Positions 17,801 through 24,042 of a stretch of DNA of 31,470 bases are shown here, piece by piece. A program made the position numbers and the translations under genes. The DNA is from Sva-07 sp964549065 (GTDB lineage Bacteria > Actinomycetota > Acidimicrobiia > Acidimicrobiales > Ilumatobacteraceae): contig CAZJUC010000010.1 of the NCBI GenBank assembly GCA_964549065.1, positions 1 to 31,470 of the forward strand. Direction: 5' to 3'. The notes under the pieces are model-generated. The model was not told the DNA's origin. It did no database searches and worked only from the letters and a program-made list of their open reading frames with translations. The stretch's first letter is position 1; the number at the start of each line of letters is the position of its first letter.

Positions 17801-18622
17801 CGGTCCGTTCTGTTCGAGGAGAGCGCTGACACCGATGACCATGAGGAAGCCAACCGAGACCAGGCGATGCTCCCCGCCCGTACCGGCGAACGCCGCCAGT
17901 TGCTTCACAACCGCTGCGGGCACGTACGGAGTGAGGCTCTCGTGGCCGAGATTTCGCTCCCCGGGTCCACTCGGTTGATCACCGGTCGAGCCGGTGATCA
18001 CCCAGCCGCCGTGTTCCTCTCGGAGCCTCATGTCATCGGGGAGACGCTCGGCGATCATCGCGTCGACGAGCGTGTCGCCCTTGGCGGCTTCGCCCTCCAA
18101 TCGGATCACCTCGGTCGCCCTCGGGCCGGTGATCAGCAACTCGCGGTACCCGGACCCGACGAGGAACACGTCGAATGGTCCCGCAGCGGCACCGACCGTC
18201 ATGGTGAGGTTTGCGCGCTTCGCTGCCGGCGACGAGTGGAGCGCCCGCTGCATCAGCAGCCCGGCGTCCGCGGCTCGACGCTCGTGGTTCTCGCCGCGGA
18301 ACAGGATCAGCAGGGCATCGCCGCCGAACTTGATGATCTCGCCGCCGTACTTGTACGCCGACTCGATCAGTGCCGTGAAGCACGTGTTGATGAGCGACGT
18401 GATCTCCTCGGCGCCCGCCTTGCCTTTACCGGCGAGCTTTTCCGACAGCGCCGTGAAACCCGAGATGTCCGCCGACAACATCGACCCTTTGACGCTCGTC
18501 CACGACGGCACTGGCCCTCGGCCGAGTTCGACGGCGATCCGGGGCACGAACGCGGTCAACGCATCGAAGGCGTCGCTGTCTGTGCCCGTCCGTGTGAGCG
18601 GGTCGTCGGTGTCCGTTGCCAT
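14828..18622 (-). CDS. Two-domain class III adenylyl cyclase with NTPase and TPR region (soluble adenylyl cyclase-like)
   Basis: 1264 residues. Two class III cyclase domains (about 45-210 and 253-425) are followed by an AAA-type NTPase (Walker A GAGVGKT at 466-472; Walker B VFLVVED at 586-592) and helical TPR-like repeats to the end. C1 has both metal aspartates (D52 in ADISGFT, D102 in IKFGGDALL) and the adenine-contacting lysine position (K98). C2 lacks the first Asp but has the transition-state Asn and Arg (N374, R378 in VNTAARML). The catalytic residues are thus split between domains, the same layout as mammalian soluble adenylyl cyclase (C1-C2-NTPase-TPR). Predicted cytosolic cAMP synthesis; the regulator is unknown. 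The ATG has a good AAGGAAG site 8 nt upstream. It lies 75 nt after the dehydrogenase gene, so it may be last in a minus-strand operon, and it overlaps the lipoprotein gene by 16 nt tail to tail. Confidence 0.9.
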   Translation of the reverse strand: MATDTDDPLTRTGTDSDAFDALTAFVPRIAVELGRGPVPSWTSVKGSMLSADISGFTALSEKLAGKGKAGAEEITSLINTCFTALIESAYKYGGEIIKFGGDALLILFRGENHERRAADAGLLMQRALHSSPAAKRANLTMTVGAAAGPFDVFLVGSGYRELLITGPRATEVIRLEGEAAKGDTLVDAMIAERLPDDMRLREEHGGWVITGSTGDQPSGPGERNLGHESLTPYVPAAVVKQLAAFAGTGGEHRLVSVGFLMVIGVSALLEQNGPDVVAEAFHRFVDDVERIGATFGVTPLHTDIAPDGIKFVLCAGAPVNPGDTSDALLQAALQLAAVDSPFVLRQGVQTGRVFAGFLGSDYRRTYTLMGDPVNTAARMLGKADDRDVVAVASVVRDTRTVFVTEELEPFLVKGKTEPIIAHKVLAASDEVRRDTSGTKLVGRQRELDVLTHAIGELGEVVLLRGGAGVGKTRLLDAAWTAAEGLRIFQGACTPYGAASPYSVFRPLLRVGSGIDLHADPDHAGELLAKIILQHAPDLTPMLPLLAVPFGATVAATPESEAIDPQFRRARIHDLVVDFLDRVLDGPVFLVVEDLHWIDEASGDLLNHLIVASESRPWAGVLTRRPEGSWQPTEETHHVTELHLEPLTGADIRQIALEVSTKALSDEDLGAIVTRSGGNPLFTIELSRAASRGSIADLPDSIEGLISTRIDQLAPEQRRLLRLASVFGREFSIDAVGAIELPIEPTPELDEIVEPLRDRRYRFRHAMYRDAAYEGLPYRERRRLHARVGDHLESTADDPETVAPLLSLHFHEAHAFDRSWRYSRLAGDQAARQYAHRDAALALERAVAAGSKLRTVDDSERRQVATQLGDTLLTIGDYDAAFAAYRRARRVADPINEVDLMRKQGIVRDRQGSLTTATRWYERCLERVPPSAGTEREREVRMKTCLAYSATCHRQGRFDECLAWALRAETDARQLGDDASLASALDRLHVAATYLKRADAERYGPEALALHQRLGDHLSTARILDNMGIQAYFAYDWSTALDYYGRAAEEGALAGDVIEANLGRANAAEVLSDQGHFDRAEAEFTDVLRNWTAAGWVFGMLGTRSNLALTRARRGDKNVGTTVDELVDVLDQFRRLGADEFVAEGLVRLAEAFAHRADPTQAHACAAQALREVSDEQLIARLERTTAIASLLTDQVEDSRSALRSSLDHAERSGARYDEALAAALLAHVSDNDDLRASAKTLLDDLGVVTPPAAFRLVGLDQFSS
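17976..18000. repeat. Perfect 10-bp inverted repeat inside the cyclase gene
   Basis: TGATCACCGG (17976-17985) and CCGGTGATCA (17991-18000) flank a 5-nt loop. It encodes VITGSTGDQ in the linker between the two cyclase domains, so it would form a strong hairpin in the cyclase mRNA. Confidence 0.8.
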
Positions 18623-18630
18623 CCGCGCTG

Positions 18631-18637
18631 CTTCCTT
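18631..18637 (-). promoter_or_regulatory. Ribosome binding site of the cyclase gene
   Basis: On the minus strand AAGGAAG lies 8 nt before the ATG at 18622, a strong Shine-Dalgarno match that supports this start. Confidence 0.65.
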
Positions 18638-18697
18638 GGCTCGCAGCGAGAGTAGTCGAAGCCGATGACAGTTGTCCCGCCCGCTCTGGCGTGCGGA

Positions 18698-19537
18698 TCA
18701 GGGGCCTGATTCCCTTGCGCCGAGCACGACGTCCAAGACGCCGTCGAGGGTGGCGTCGTCGATGCCCTTGAAGTCGGCCATGCGACCGAAGACGTCACGC
18801 GCTGCGTCAGCGAAGCCGGTCGGCAGGTCGTGCGCGGCGAACGACGCTGCGATCTCGGCCATCTCGCCGTCGAAGCGCCAGGCCTTCGGGGCGGTCATCC
18901 GGGCGGTCGCCTTCGAACGTTCCGCCGTGCCCGGTTGTGAGATCTCCCACTCGTCGAGCAGCGCCTCCTCGACCCCCTCGGCCCTTGCGAGCGCCCGCAC
19001 CGCCAGCAGCATCGCGGACGACACCTTGGTCCACGTGGCGTAGGTGATCTTCAACGCGGATGCCGCGCCGGGGCCGCCGTCGATCGGCCGAGTATCGAGC
19101 AGCGAACCGTCCCACAGCGACGAGATGCCCACCGCCTCGTCACCCGACAGGTACAGCCGAGTGATCCCCGCTCGTGTCGCCGGCGGGCCGATGATGCCAC
19201 CGTCGACGAACCGCTCGAACCGCCGACCGACCGACCGGGCGGTGTCCGGAGCGATCGCATTCGCATCGACGTAGACGCCGTCGAAGCCGAGCGCGGCGAC
19301 TTGGTCCGCGACCTCGATCGCCGAACCCGGTGGGCATACCGACACGATCACTTCGCTGCGCCCGACCAACCCGTCGAGCGTGTCGACCGCGGCCAGCCCC
19401 GCCGACGTCGCACGTTCGACCGATGCACCGGACCGTCCGGCGGAGCACCAGATGACGTCGTTCGTAAGGCTCGCGGCGCAGGTGGCTGCCACGGTGACGC
19501 CCATCGCGCCCGGATGGAGAACACCGACGACGGTCAC
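18698..19537 (-). CDS. NAD(P)-dependent dehydrogenase of the 6PGDH/hydroxyisobutyrate type, DUF1932 C-terminus
   Basis: 279 residues. The N-terminal Rossmann domain starts VVGVLHPGAMGVTVA, carrying the G-x-x-x-x-G-x-M-G form typical of this subgroup. ALKITYATWTKVSSAML has the conserved Lys region of beta-hydroxyacid dehydrogenases, and the C-terminal helical part matches the DUF1932 type. It should oxidise a small beta-hydroxyacid or related substrate with NAD(P); the substrate is unknown. The ATG at 19537 is only 3 nt after the stop of the dienelactone hydrolase gene, so the two are almost certainly co-transcribed. Confidence 0.8.
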   Translation of the reverse strand: MTVVGVLHPGAMGVTVAATCAASLTNDVIWCSAGRSGASVERATSAGLAAVDTLDGLVGRSEVIVSVCPPGSAIEVADQVAALGFDGVYVDANAIAPDTARSVGRRFERFVDGGIIGPPATRAGITRLYLSGDEAVGISSLWDGSLLDTRPIDGGPGAASALKITYATWTKVSSAMLLAVRALARAEGVEEALLDEWEISQPGTAERSKATARMTAPKAWRFDGEMAEIAASFAAHDLPTGFADAARDVFGRMADFKGIDDATLDGVLDVVLGARESGP

Positions 19538-19540
19538 TGC

Positions 19541-20200
19541 TCAGACGACGTCGTTGGCGGCGAGGAACTCGAGCGTGCGCCCGAGCGCGATGGCGGCCGA
19601 GCGGGCGTCGTACTGGTCGCGGGCGTCGCAGTTGAAGCCGTGGTCGGCGCCGTCGTAGACGTGCACCGCTACGTCGGGGTGGGCGTCGGCGATGGTCTGC
19701 ACCCGGTCGAGCGGGATCCCGGCGTCGAGTTCACCGAAGTGCAGCATCGTCGGGACGTTGGGCGAGCGGTCGACCATCGCCGGTATCTGGCCGCCGTAGT
19801 AGCCGACCGCAGCGGCGATCGGCAGTTCGTTCGCCGCCAGCCAGGCAACGCTGCCACCGAAGCAGTAGCCGATCACGGCCACCGGCCCGGTCTCGGCGAC
19901 GTGGTCCACCGCCGCGGCCACGTCGAGCATCGCCGGCCCGAACGCGATCGGGCCGACCAGCTCGATCCCCTTCGCCTTGCCCTCCTCGTCGTAGCCGAGT
20001 TCGACCCGGCGCTCCTGGCGGTCGAACACCGCCGGAGCGATCGCCCGGTACCCGAACGACGCGTACCGGTCGACGACCGAGCGGATGTGGGCGTTGACCC
20101 CGAAGATCTCCTGCACGATCACGATCGAGGCCGTCGCGCCGTCGGGGTGCACCTCGTAGGCGTCGAGTTCGTGTCCGTCACTGGCCGTGAGTCGAGTCAT
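19541..20200 (-). CDS. Dienelactone hydrolase family protein
   Basis: 219 residues, the usual size for the family. The alpha/beta-hydrolase signatures are complete: QEIFGVN with the conserved Glu31, nucleophile Cys113 in GYCFGG, Asp159 in GELDAGIP and His187 in GADHGF. The Cys nucleophile marks dienelactone hydrolases, which open enol-lactones such as those from chlorocatechol degradation, though many homologues have other ester substrates. The reading frame stays open further upstream, but the ATG at 20200 begins exactly where homology starts and overlaps the upstream TGA (ATGA, 20197-20200), indicating coupling to the sulfotransferase-like gene. Confidence 0.88.
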   Translation of the reverse strand: MTRLTASDGHELDAYEVHPDGATASIVIVQEIFGVNAHIRSVVDRYASFGYRAIAPAVFDRQERRVELGYDEEGKAKGIELVGPIAFGPAMLDVAAAVDHVAETGPVAVIGYCFGGSVAWLAANELPIAAAVGYYGGQIPAMVDRSPNVPTMLHFGELDAGIPLDRVQTIADAHPDVAVHVYDGADHGFNCDARDQYDARSAAIALGRTLEFLAANDVV

Positions 20201-20925
20201 GCCCCGACGGTAGGCGATGCGATGGCGTGCGCGCGGAGAGGAGCGACGGCACGCTCGGCGGTGGGCAGCAAGGCACGCACGCGATCGGACAGCTCGACGG
20301 TCGGTACTCCACCACGAGGCGCTACGAAGCCCGTCGAGGCGGCTGCGTTCTCGTACCAGTCGCGCCACAGCTGCCACTCGGACCGCATCCCCGCCGACCA
20401 CCGCAGCGACTCGGGTCGATGATCGATACCCACCCGCTCGCACCAGGCCGCCACCACCCCGTCGGGGTCGGTGACGAGCGCGTCGCTGTCGATCACCGCC
20501 GGCACCGTGCCGGTCACGGCGACCACCCGATCGAACAGCGCCCGTTGTGCGCCGTAGCCCGCCTCGTCGTCGGTGAAGTCGGGCCATCGCCGGTGCAGCG
20601 AGGTGAGCGCGGCGCGCGGATCGCGGATCAGGAACGTGTGGGTCATCGCCGACAACGCGTCGTCGGTGATGCCCGGCGCGGCGTGGTACGCCATGTCCTT
20701 CACGAACACCGCCGTCCCACCGGCACCGGCAGCGAGCACCCCGGTCTCGACGGCGGCGTACGTCGACTCGGGGAACGTGAGCGGGTACCGGCCCGACGCC
20801 CGTTCCGGCCCGAAGTAGTAGGCCCGCGACCAGGGTTCGTCGAGGACGAGGTGGTCGCCGCGTTCGATCATCATCCGCTCGAACGCGGTCGACACGGTGC
20901 GCGGCGTCGCCCAGAGTGTCAGCAT
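20197..20925 (-). CDS. Sulfotransferase-like P-loop protein
   Basis: 242 residues from the ATG at 20925. MLTLWATPRTVSTAFERMM is the N-terminal phosphosulfate-binding loop seen in the WSGPRNISTA group of sulfotransferase-like proteins, followed by LVLDEPWSRAYY. HTFLIRDPRAALTSL corresponds to the second PAPS-binding motif (R-x-P-R). The acceptor is unknown, and some of this group may not be true sulfotransferases. An ATG at 20976 would add 17 residues and overlap the universal stress gene by 29 nt without any Shine-Dalgarno, so I prefer 20925. The stop overlaps the next gene's start. Confidence 0.75.
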   Translation of the reverse strand: MLTLWATPRTVSTAFERMMIERGDHLVLDEPWSRAYYFGPERASGRYPLTFPESTYAAVETGVLAAGAGGTAVFVKDMAYHAAPGITDDALSAMTHTFLIRDPRAALTSLHRRWPDFTDDEAGYGAQRALFDRVVAVTGTVPAVIDSDALVTDPDGVVAAWCERVGIDHRPESLRWSAGMRSEWQLWRDWYENAAASTGFVAPRGGVPTVELSDRVRALLPTAERAVAPLRAHAIASPTVGA

Positions 20926-20947
20926 CTTGCCGACCCCGTCGGGCAGG

Positions 20948-21403
20948 TCACGACGACGTGCGGACGACGAGGACATCGTGGCCGTGGGGGTCGAACAGCA
21001 GTCGCTCGGGCACGCTGCCGAGCACGTAGCGTCCCGCTGCGTCGAGACCCCGGCTGCCGAGGACGATCAGGTCGGCGCCGATGGTGTCGGCCACGTGTGC
21101 GATCTGGGCGGCGGCCTCGCCCTGGACCAGGTGTTCGGTGACCACGGCACCGAGGTCGTGGCCCACTTCGGTGGCGCGTGCCAGGGCCCTCCTGCACTCC
21201 GCCCGGTGCTCGTCGGCCTGACGGGCCAGGGCCGCTCCACCGGCGGCGCCGACCGCCGCTCCGACCACGAGATCCGGCACGACGCTCACCGCATGCAGTT
21301 CCGCGCCGACTGCAACAGCGAAACGCGCTGCCCGTTCGATCACCTGATCTGCGGTCGAGGAGTGATGGGTGGCCACGAGGATCGGCGCGTGCATGGACAC
21401 CAT
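20948..21403 (-). CDS. Universal stress protein (UspA family)
   Basis: 151 residues, one Usp domain. The start MHAPILVATHHSS leads the first strand and the ATP-binding motif G-2x-G-9x-G-S is intact in GSRGLDAAGRYVLGS, followed by VPERLL and the last strand DVLVVRTSS. A glycine/alanine-rich insertion (VVGAAVGAAGGAALARQ) sits in the middle. Such proteins bind ATP in the cytosol and help survival under stress. ATG 21403 and ATG 21394 are both possible; neither has a strong Shine-Dalgarno. The stop is 22 nt before the sulfotransferase-like gene. Confidence 0.85.
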   Translation of the reverse strand: MVSMHAPILVATHHSSTADQVIERAARFAVAVGAELHAVSVVPDLVVGAAVGAAGGAALARQADEHRAECRRALARATEVGHDLGAVVTEHLVQGEAAAQIAHVADTIGADLIVLGSRGLDAAGRYVLGSVPERLLFDPHGHDVLVVRTSS

Positions 21404-21436
21404 CTTGTCGCACCGTCTGTCGGTGATGCGAGAAGG

Positions 21437-21817
21437 TCAGCTCGCGATGACGGGCGAGCCGTGGTGGGCGACGAGGAGCCAGCGATCGTCTCGAAGCACG
21501 TAGAGGTTGGTGGCCGCGACGGTCCCGGTGCCGCCTGAGTCGACCAGGTTCTCGTCGAGGGTCACCCATGCGGTGTCGCCGTGGACGGCCACCGCCTCGT
21601 TGGTGAGGATGAACTGGTTGCGGCCCGGTCCGGCGAAGATCTGTCGCCAGGATTGCTCGACGCGCGGCCACGTGCGCAGGATCGGCCACCCGGGGTGCAC
21701 GCACACGACGGCATCGCTGTGCTCCCAGACCGCTTGCATCGCGTCGAGATCACGCGCCTCGTGGGCGTCGTAGAACGCCCGGTTGGCCTCGAGCACCGCT
21801 GCGATCACGGGTTCCAT
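21437..21817 (-). CDS. SnoaL-like / NTF2-fold protein
   Basis: 126 residues, typical for the fold. It has the SnoaL/DUF4440-type layout: a first helix (VIAAVLEANRAFYDAHEARDLDAM), then VWEHSDAVVCVHPGWPILRTW, and alternating strands ending DDRWLLVAHHGSPV. Members are ketosteroid-isomerase-like enzymes or small-molecule binders; the ligand here is unknown. The frame is open up to 22051 but homology starts at the ATG at 21817. It is the first gene of the minus-strand run, diverging from the Rpf-like gene. Confidence 0.82.
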   Translation of the reverse strand: MEPVIAAVLEANRAFYDAHEARDLDAMQAVWEHSDAVVCVHPGWPILRTWPRVEQSWRQIFAGPGRNQFILTNEAVAVHGDTAWVTLDENLVDSGGTGTVAATNLYVLRDDRWLLVAHHGSPVIAS

Positions 21818-21928
21818 CCGCCCGACGGTACCGCGACGTGTCGCTCGGCCGTACTCGCCGGACGACGGTGGGACCGGCGGTGGGAACGCACTGGCAGGCG
21901 CTGTGACCGATGGCTCGTCACGACAATG

Positions 21929-21956
21929 GTGGCAATCCGTCATCGTTCCGTAACAT
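21929..21956 (+). promoter_or_regulatory. Candidate promoter of the Rpf-like gene
   Basis: GTGGCA (21929-21934) and TAACAT (21951-21956) are spaced 16 nt, matching sigma70-type hexamers at 4 of 6 positions each. GTCATC-N5-GTAACA (21939-21955) overlaps it and looks like a loose direct repeat. Weak evidence, visual only. Confidence 0.25.
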
Positions 21957-22030
21957 TGTGGTCCACGAACACCAGGCCCGACGCACTCGCGTCGACATCC
22001 CGTGCGGACCCACGTCGGTCCCCGTCGCCG

Positions 22031-22035
22031 AGGAG
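22031..22035 (+). promoter_or_regulatory. Ribosome binding site of the Rpf-like gene
   Basis: AGGAG lies 4 nt before the ATG at 22040. It fixes the start well downstream of the frame's first ATG (21581). Confidence 0.6.
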
Positions 22036-22039
22036 TGTC

Positions 22040-22765
22040 ATGACCCCCCAATCAACTGCACACAGCGCTCGCCGTGGTGCCATCCGCCGATCCGCTGCCC
22101 TCGTGGCGGCCGTGCTCGTGATCGGCGGCACCCCGCTGGCGGCACGGGCGCTCGCCACCGAGCCGGCTCCGACGAGCGGTGTCGCTGCGCTGGACGACCT
22201 GGCGAGTGCATCAGAGCTGGCCGAACGGACATCCGTGCCCGACTCGGGAACTGCGCCCGACGCGCCGAGGCCTGCCGGCTCCGATCCGGCGCCCGCGGAG
22301 CCCACCGTCGACCCGGTGGTGTTCGTGCTGACCGCCACCTATGCCTGGGACGAACGCGGTCCGCGGGTGCAACTGTTGCAAGAGGTCATCGGGGTCGAGC
22401 CCGACGGCCGGTACGGCGCACTCACCCGGCAGGCGCACGTCGCCGCGCTCGGCTTCGCCGGTCTGCCGACCGACAACGTGCCCGTCCCCGTGCTGCCACC
22501 CGGCCCGAGCGCCGAGCAGTGGGCGGCACTGCGCGACTGCGAGTCCGGCGGCGACTACTCCATCACCAACCCGTCGGGGAAGTATCGCGGCGCCTACCAG
22601 TTCGACCGTCCGACCTGGGACTCGGTCGCCGGGCGTCACGCGCCACACCTCGTCGGCGTCGATCCCGCCGCTGCGTCGCCCGCCGATCAGGACGCGATGG
22701 CCTTCGCGCTCTACAGCGAACGCGGTGCAGGGCCCTGGCCGCAGTGCGGCCGCTACCTCTCCTGA
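22040..22765 (+). CDS. Secreted Rpf-like transglycosylase
   Basis: 241 residues. A signal peptide (basic residues to 17, hydrophobic 18-37, likely cleavage near ARALA) is followed by a Pro/Ala-rich linker, a short peptidoglycan-binding-like segment (PRVQLLQEVIGVEPDGRYGALTR, about 108-130) and a C-terminal transglycosylase/Rpf lysozyme-like domain (about 159-241). The catalytic Glu168 lies in DCESGGDY, with GAYQFDRPTWDSV and a likely disulfide between C167 and C236. Resuscitation-promoting factors cleave peptidoglycan glycan strands outside the membrane during growth or exit from dormancy. It is monocistronic by context, with a hairpin 38 nt after the stop. Confidence 0.9.
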   Translation: MTPQSTAHSARRGAIRRSAALVAAVLVIGGTPLAARALATEPAPTSGVAALDDLASASELAERTSVPDSGTAPDAPRPAGSDPAPAEPTVDPVVFVLTATYAWDERGPRVQLLQEVIGVEPDGRYGALTRQAHVAALGFAGLPTDNVPVPVLPPGPSAEQWAALRDCESGGDYSITNPSGKYRGAYQFDRPTWDSVAGRHAPHLVGVDPAAASPADQDAMAFALYSERGAGPWPQCGRYLS

Positions 22766-22772
22766 GCGGTCC

Positions 22773-22804
22773 CTGACCGCCATCTGACCGCCATCTGACC
22801 GTCG
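22773..22804 (+). repeat. 11-bp tandem repeat after the Rpf-like gene
   Basis: The unit CTGACCGCCAT occurs at 22773-22783 and 22784-22794, with a partial third copy from 22795. It lies in the intergenic region directly before the terminator-like hairpin. Confidence 0.8.
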
Positions 22805-22843
22805 CCCACCCGACGCCCCACCCGATGGGGGCTCGGGCTGGGC
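22804..22843 (+). terminator. Terminator-like hairpin after the Rpf-like gene
   Basis: A GC-rich arm at 22804-22820 pairs with 22826-22843 around the loop CCCGA, with only a couple of bulges. There is no T-run, which is common for actinobacterial terminators. It separates the Rpf-like gene from the riboflavin operon. Confidence 0.55.
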
Positions 22844-22947
22844 GGAGGCACGGCTCGGGAAAGCGTTCGACCGGCACCAGCGGTAGCGTCATGGTCACAC
22901 GGGTGCCGACACCGGCGCCGTCGTGCTCCCACGCCCGTGTACCCGGG

Positions 22948-24042
22948 ATGGACGACATGACGATCGACGACACGACAGCGATGAGCGCAGCACTCGAGGC
23001 AGCAGCGGTCGTGCGTGCCAGCACATCGCCGAACCCCTGGGTGGGCGCCGCGATCGTCTCCTCCGACGGTGAGTTGGTGGCGGTCGGCTCCACCGAGCCG
23101 CCCGGCGGTCGCCACGCCGAGATCGTCGCGCTCGACGCCGCCCGAGACGCCCTCGGGTCCACGTCCGGNNNNNNNNNNNNNNNNNNNNNNNNNNNNNNNN
23201 NNNNNNNNNNNNNNNNNNNNNNNNNNNNNNNNNNNNNNNNNNNNNNNNNNNNNNNNNNNNNNNNNNNNTCGCACCACGGGCGCACCCCACCGTGCACCGA
23301 CGCGATCATCGCTGCGGGCGTCACGCGTGTGGTCGTCGGCGTCACCGACCCTGACCCGTCGGTGGCCGGCTCCGGCATCGACGCGCTGCGCGCCGCGGGC
23401 ATCGAGGTCGAGGTCGGCGTCCTCGCCGACGACGTCGACGCACAGCTCGCGGCGTACCTCCACCATCGTCGCACCGGCCGGCCGTACGTGATCTGCAAGC
23501 TGGCGATGTCGCTCGACGGCGGCATCGCTGCGCCGGACGGCACCTCGCAATGGATCACCGGTGAGGACGCCCGTCGTGACGCGCACCGGCTGCGCGCCGA
23601 GAGCGACGCGATCCTCGTCGGCGCCGGCACCGTCCGCGCCGACGACCCGGCCCTCACCGTGCGCCACCTCGTCGGAAGCGACCCGCTGCGGGTGGTGCTC
23701 GGCACAGCGCCTCCCGGCTCGAAGGTGCATCCCTGTCTCGAATGGCAGGGCACCATCGACGACCTCCTCGACGAACTCGGCCGGCGTGACGTGGTCCAGT
23801 TGATGGTCGAGGGCGGCGCCGGTGTGGTCGGCTCGTTCCACGCCGCCGGACTCGTCGACCGCTACGTGCTCTACGTCGCACCAGCCCTGTTCGGAGGCTC
23901 TGATGCAAAGGCGGCGATCGGGTCGCCGACCGCAGCGACCATCACCGACATCTGGCGCGGACGGTTCGACACGATCGAGCGTGTCGGTGACGACGTCCGC
24001 ATCGAACTCATCGCCCGCCATGCCCAGAAAGCAGGATCCTGA
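22948..24042 (+). CDS. ribD: Bifunctional pyrimidine deaminase/reductase RibD (interrupted by N-gap)
   Basis: Catalyses two steps of riboflavin synthesis: deamination then side-chain reduction of the pyrimidine made by GTP cyclohydrolase II. The deaminase domain has TSPNPWVGAAIV, the zinc His and Glu in GGRHAEIVAL, and SHHGRTPPCTDAIIAAGV with one zinc Cys; the other (usually in EPC) falls in the gap. The reductase domain begins ICKLAMSLDGGIAAPDG and holds WITGEDAR, ILVGAGTVRADDP, and VEGGAGVVGSF. The start is ATG 22948; 22957 and 22981 are in-frame alternatives. The gap 23169-23268 stays in frame as written; family comparison suggests only about 31 nt are missing, giving roughly 341 residues. 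First gene of the operon; the stop is immediately followed by the ribE ATG. Confidence 0.92.
   Translation: MDDMTIDDTTAMSAALEAAAVVRASTSPNPWVGAAIVSSDGELVAVGSTEPPGGRHAEIVALDAARDALGSTSXXXXXXXXXXXXXXXXXXXXXXXXXXXXXXXXXXSHHGRTPPCTDAIIAAGVTRVVVGVTDPDPSVAGSGIDALRAAGIEVEVGVLADDVDAQLAAYLHHRRTGRPYVICKLAMSLDGGIAAPDGTSQWITGEDARRDAHRLRAESDAILVGAGTVRADDPALTVRHLVGSDPLRVVLGTAPPGSKVHPCLEWQGTIDDLLDELGRRDVVQLMVEGGAGVVGSFHAAGLVDRYVLYVAPALFGGSDAKAAIGSPTAATITDIWRGRFDTIERVGDDVRIELIARHAQKAGS
23169..23268. other. Assembly gap (100 N) in ribD
   Basis: Exactly 100 N, a conventional placeholder for unknown length. It lies between ALGSTSG and SHHGRTPP, where RibD proteins normally have about ten residues ending in EPC. 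Confidence 0.98.

Noticed and set aside
16802..18655. 617-codon plus-strand frame antisense to the cyclase gene
   Set aside because: The minus-strand frame has full cyclase, Walker and TPR motifs; this one has none.
20201..20587. N-terminal extension of the dienelactone hydrolase (frame open to 20587)
   Set aside because: The extension is Arg-rich, overlaps the sulfotransferase-like gene, and lacks homology; ATG 20200 fits the family start and the ATGA coupling.
21818..22039. c-di-AMP (ydaO) riboswitch upstream of the Rpf-like gene, as known for some actinobacterial rpf genes
   Set aside because: The probable leader of about 80 nt is too short and the conserved blocks are not recognisable.
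22766..22947. FMN (RFN) riboswitch upstream of ribD
   Set aside because: AGCGGTAGCG vaguely recalls a conserved RFN block, but the other conserved blocks are not found.
23169..23268. Loss of a zinc ligand in RibD
   Set aside because: The missing Cys falls inside the N-gap, so it is unsequenced rather than absent.
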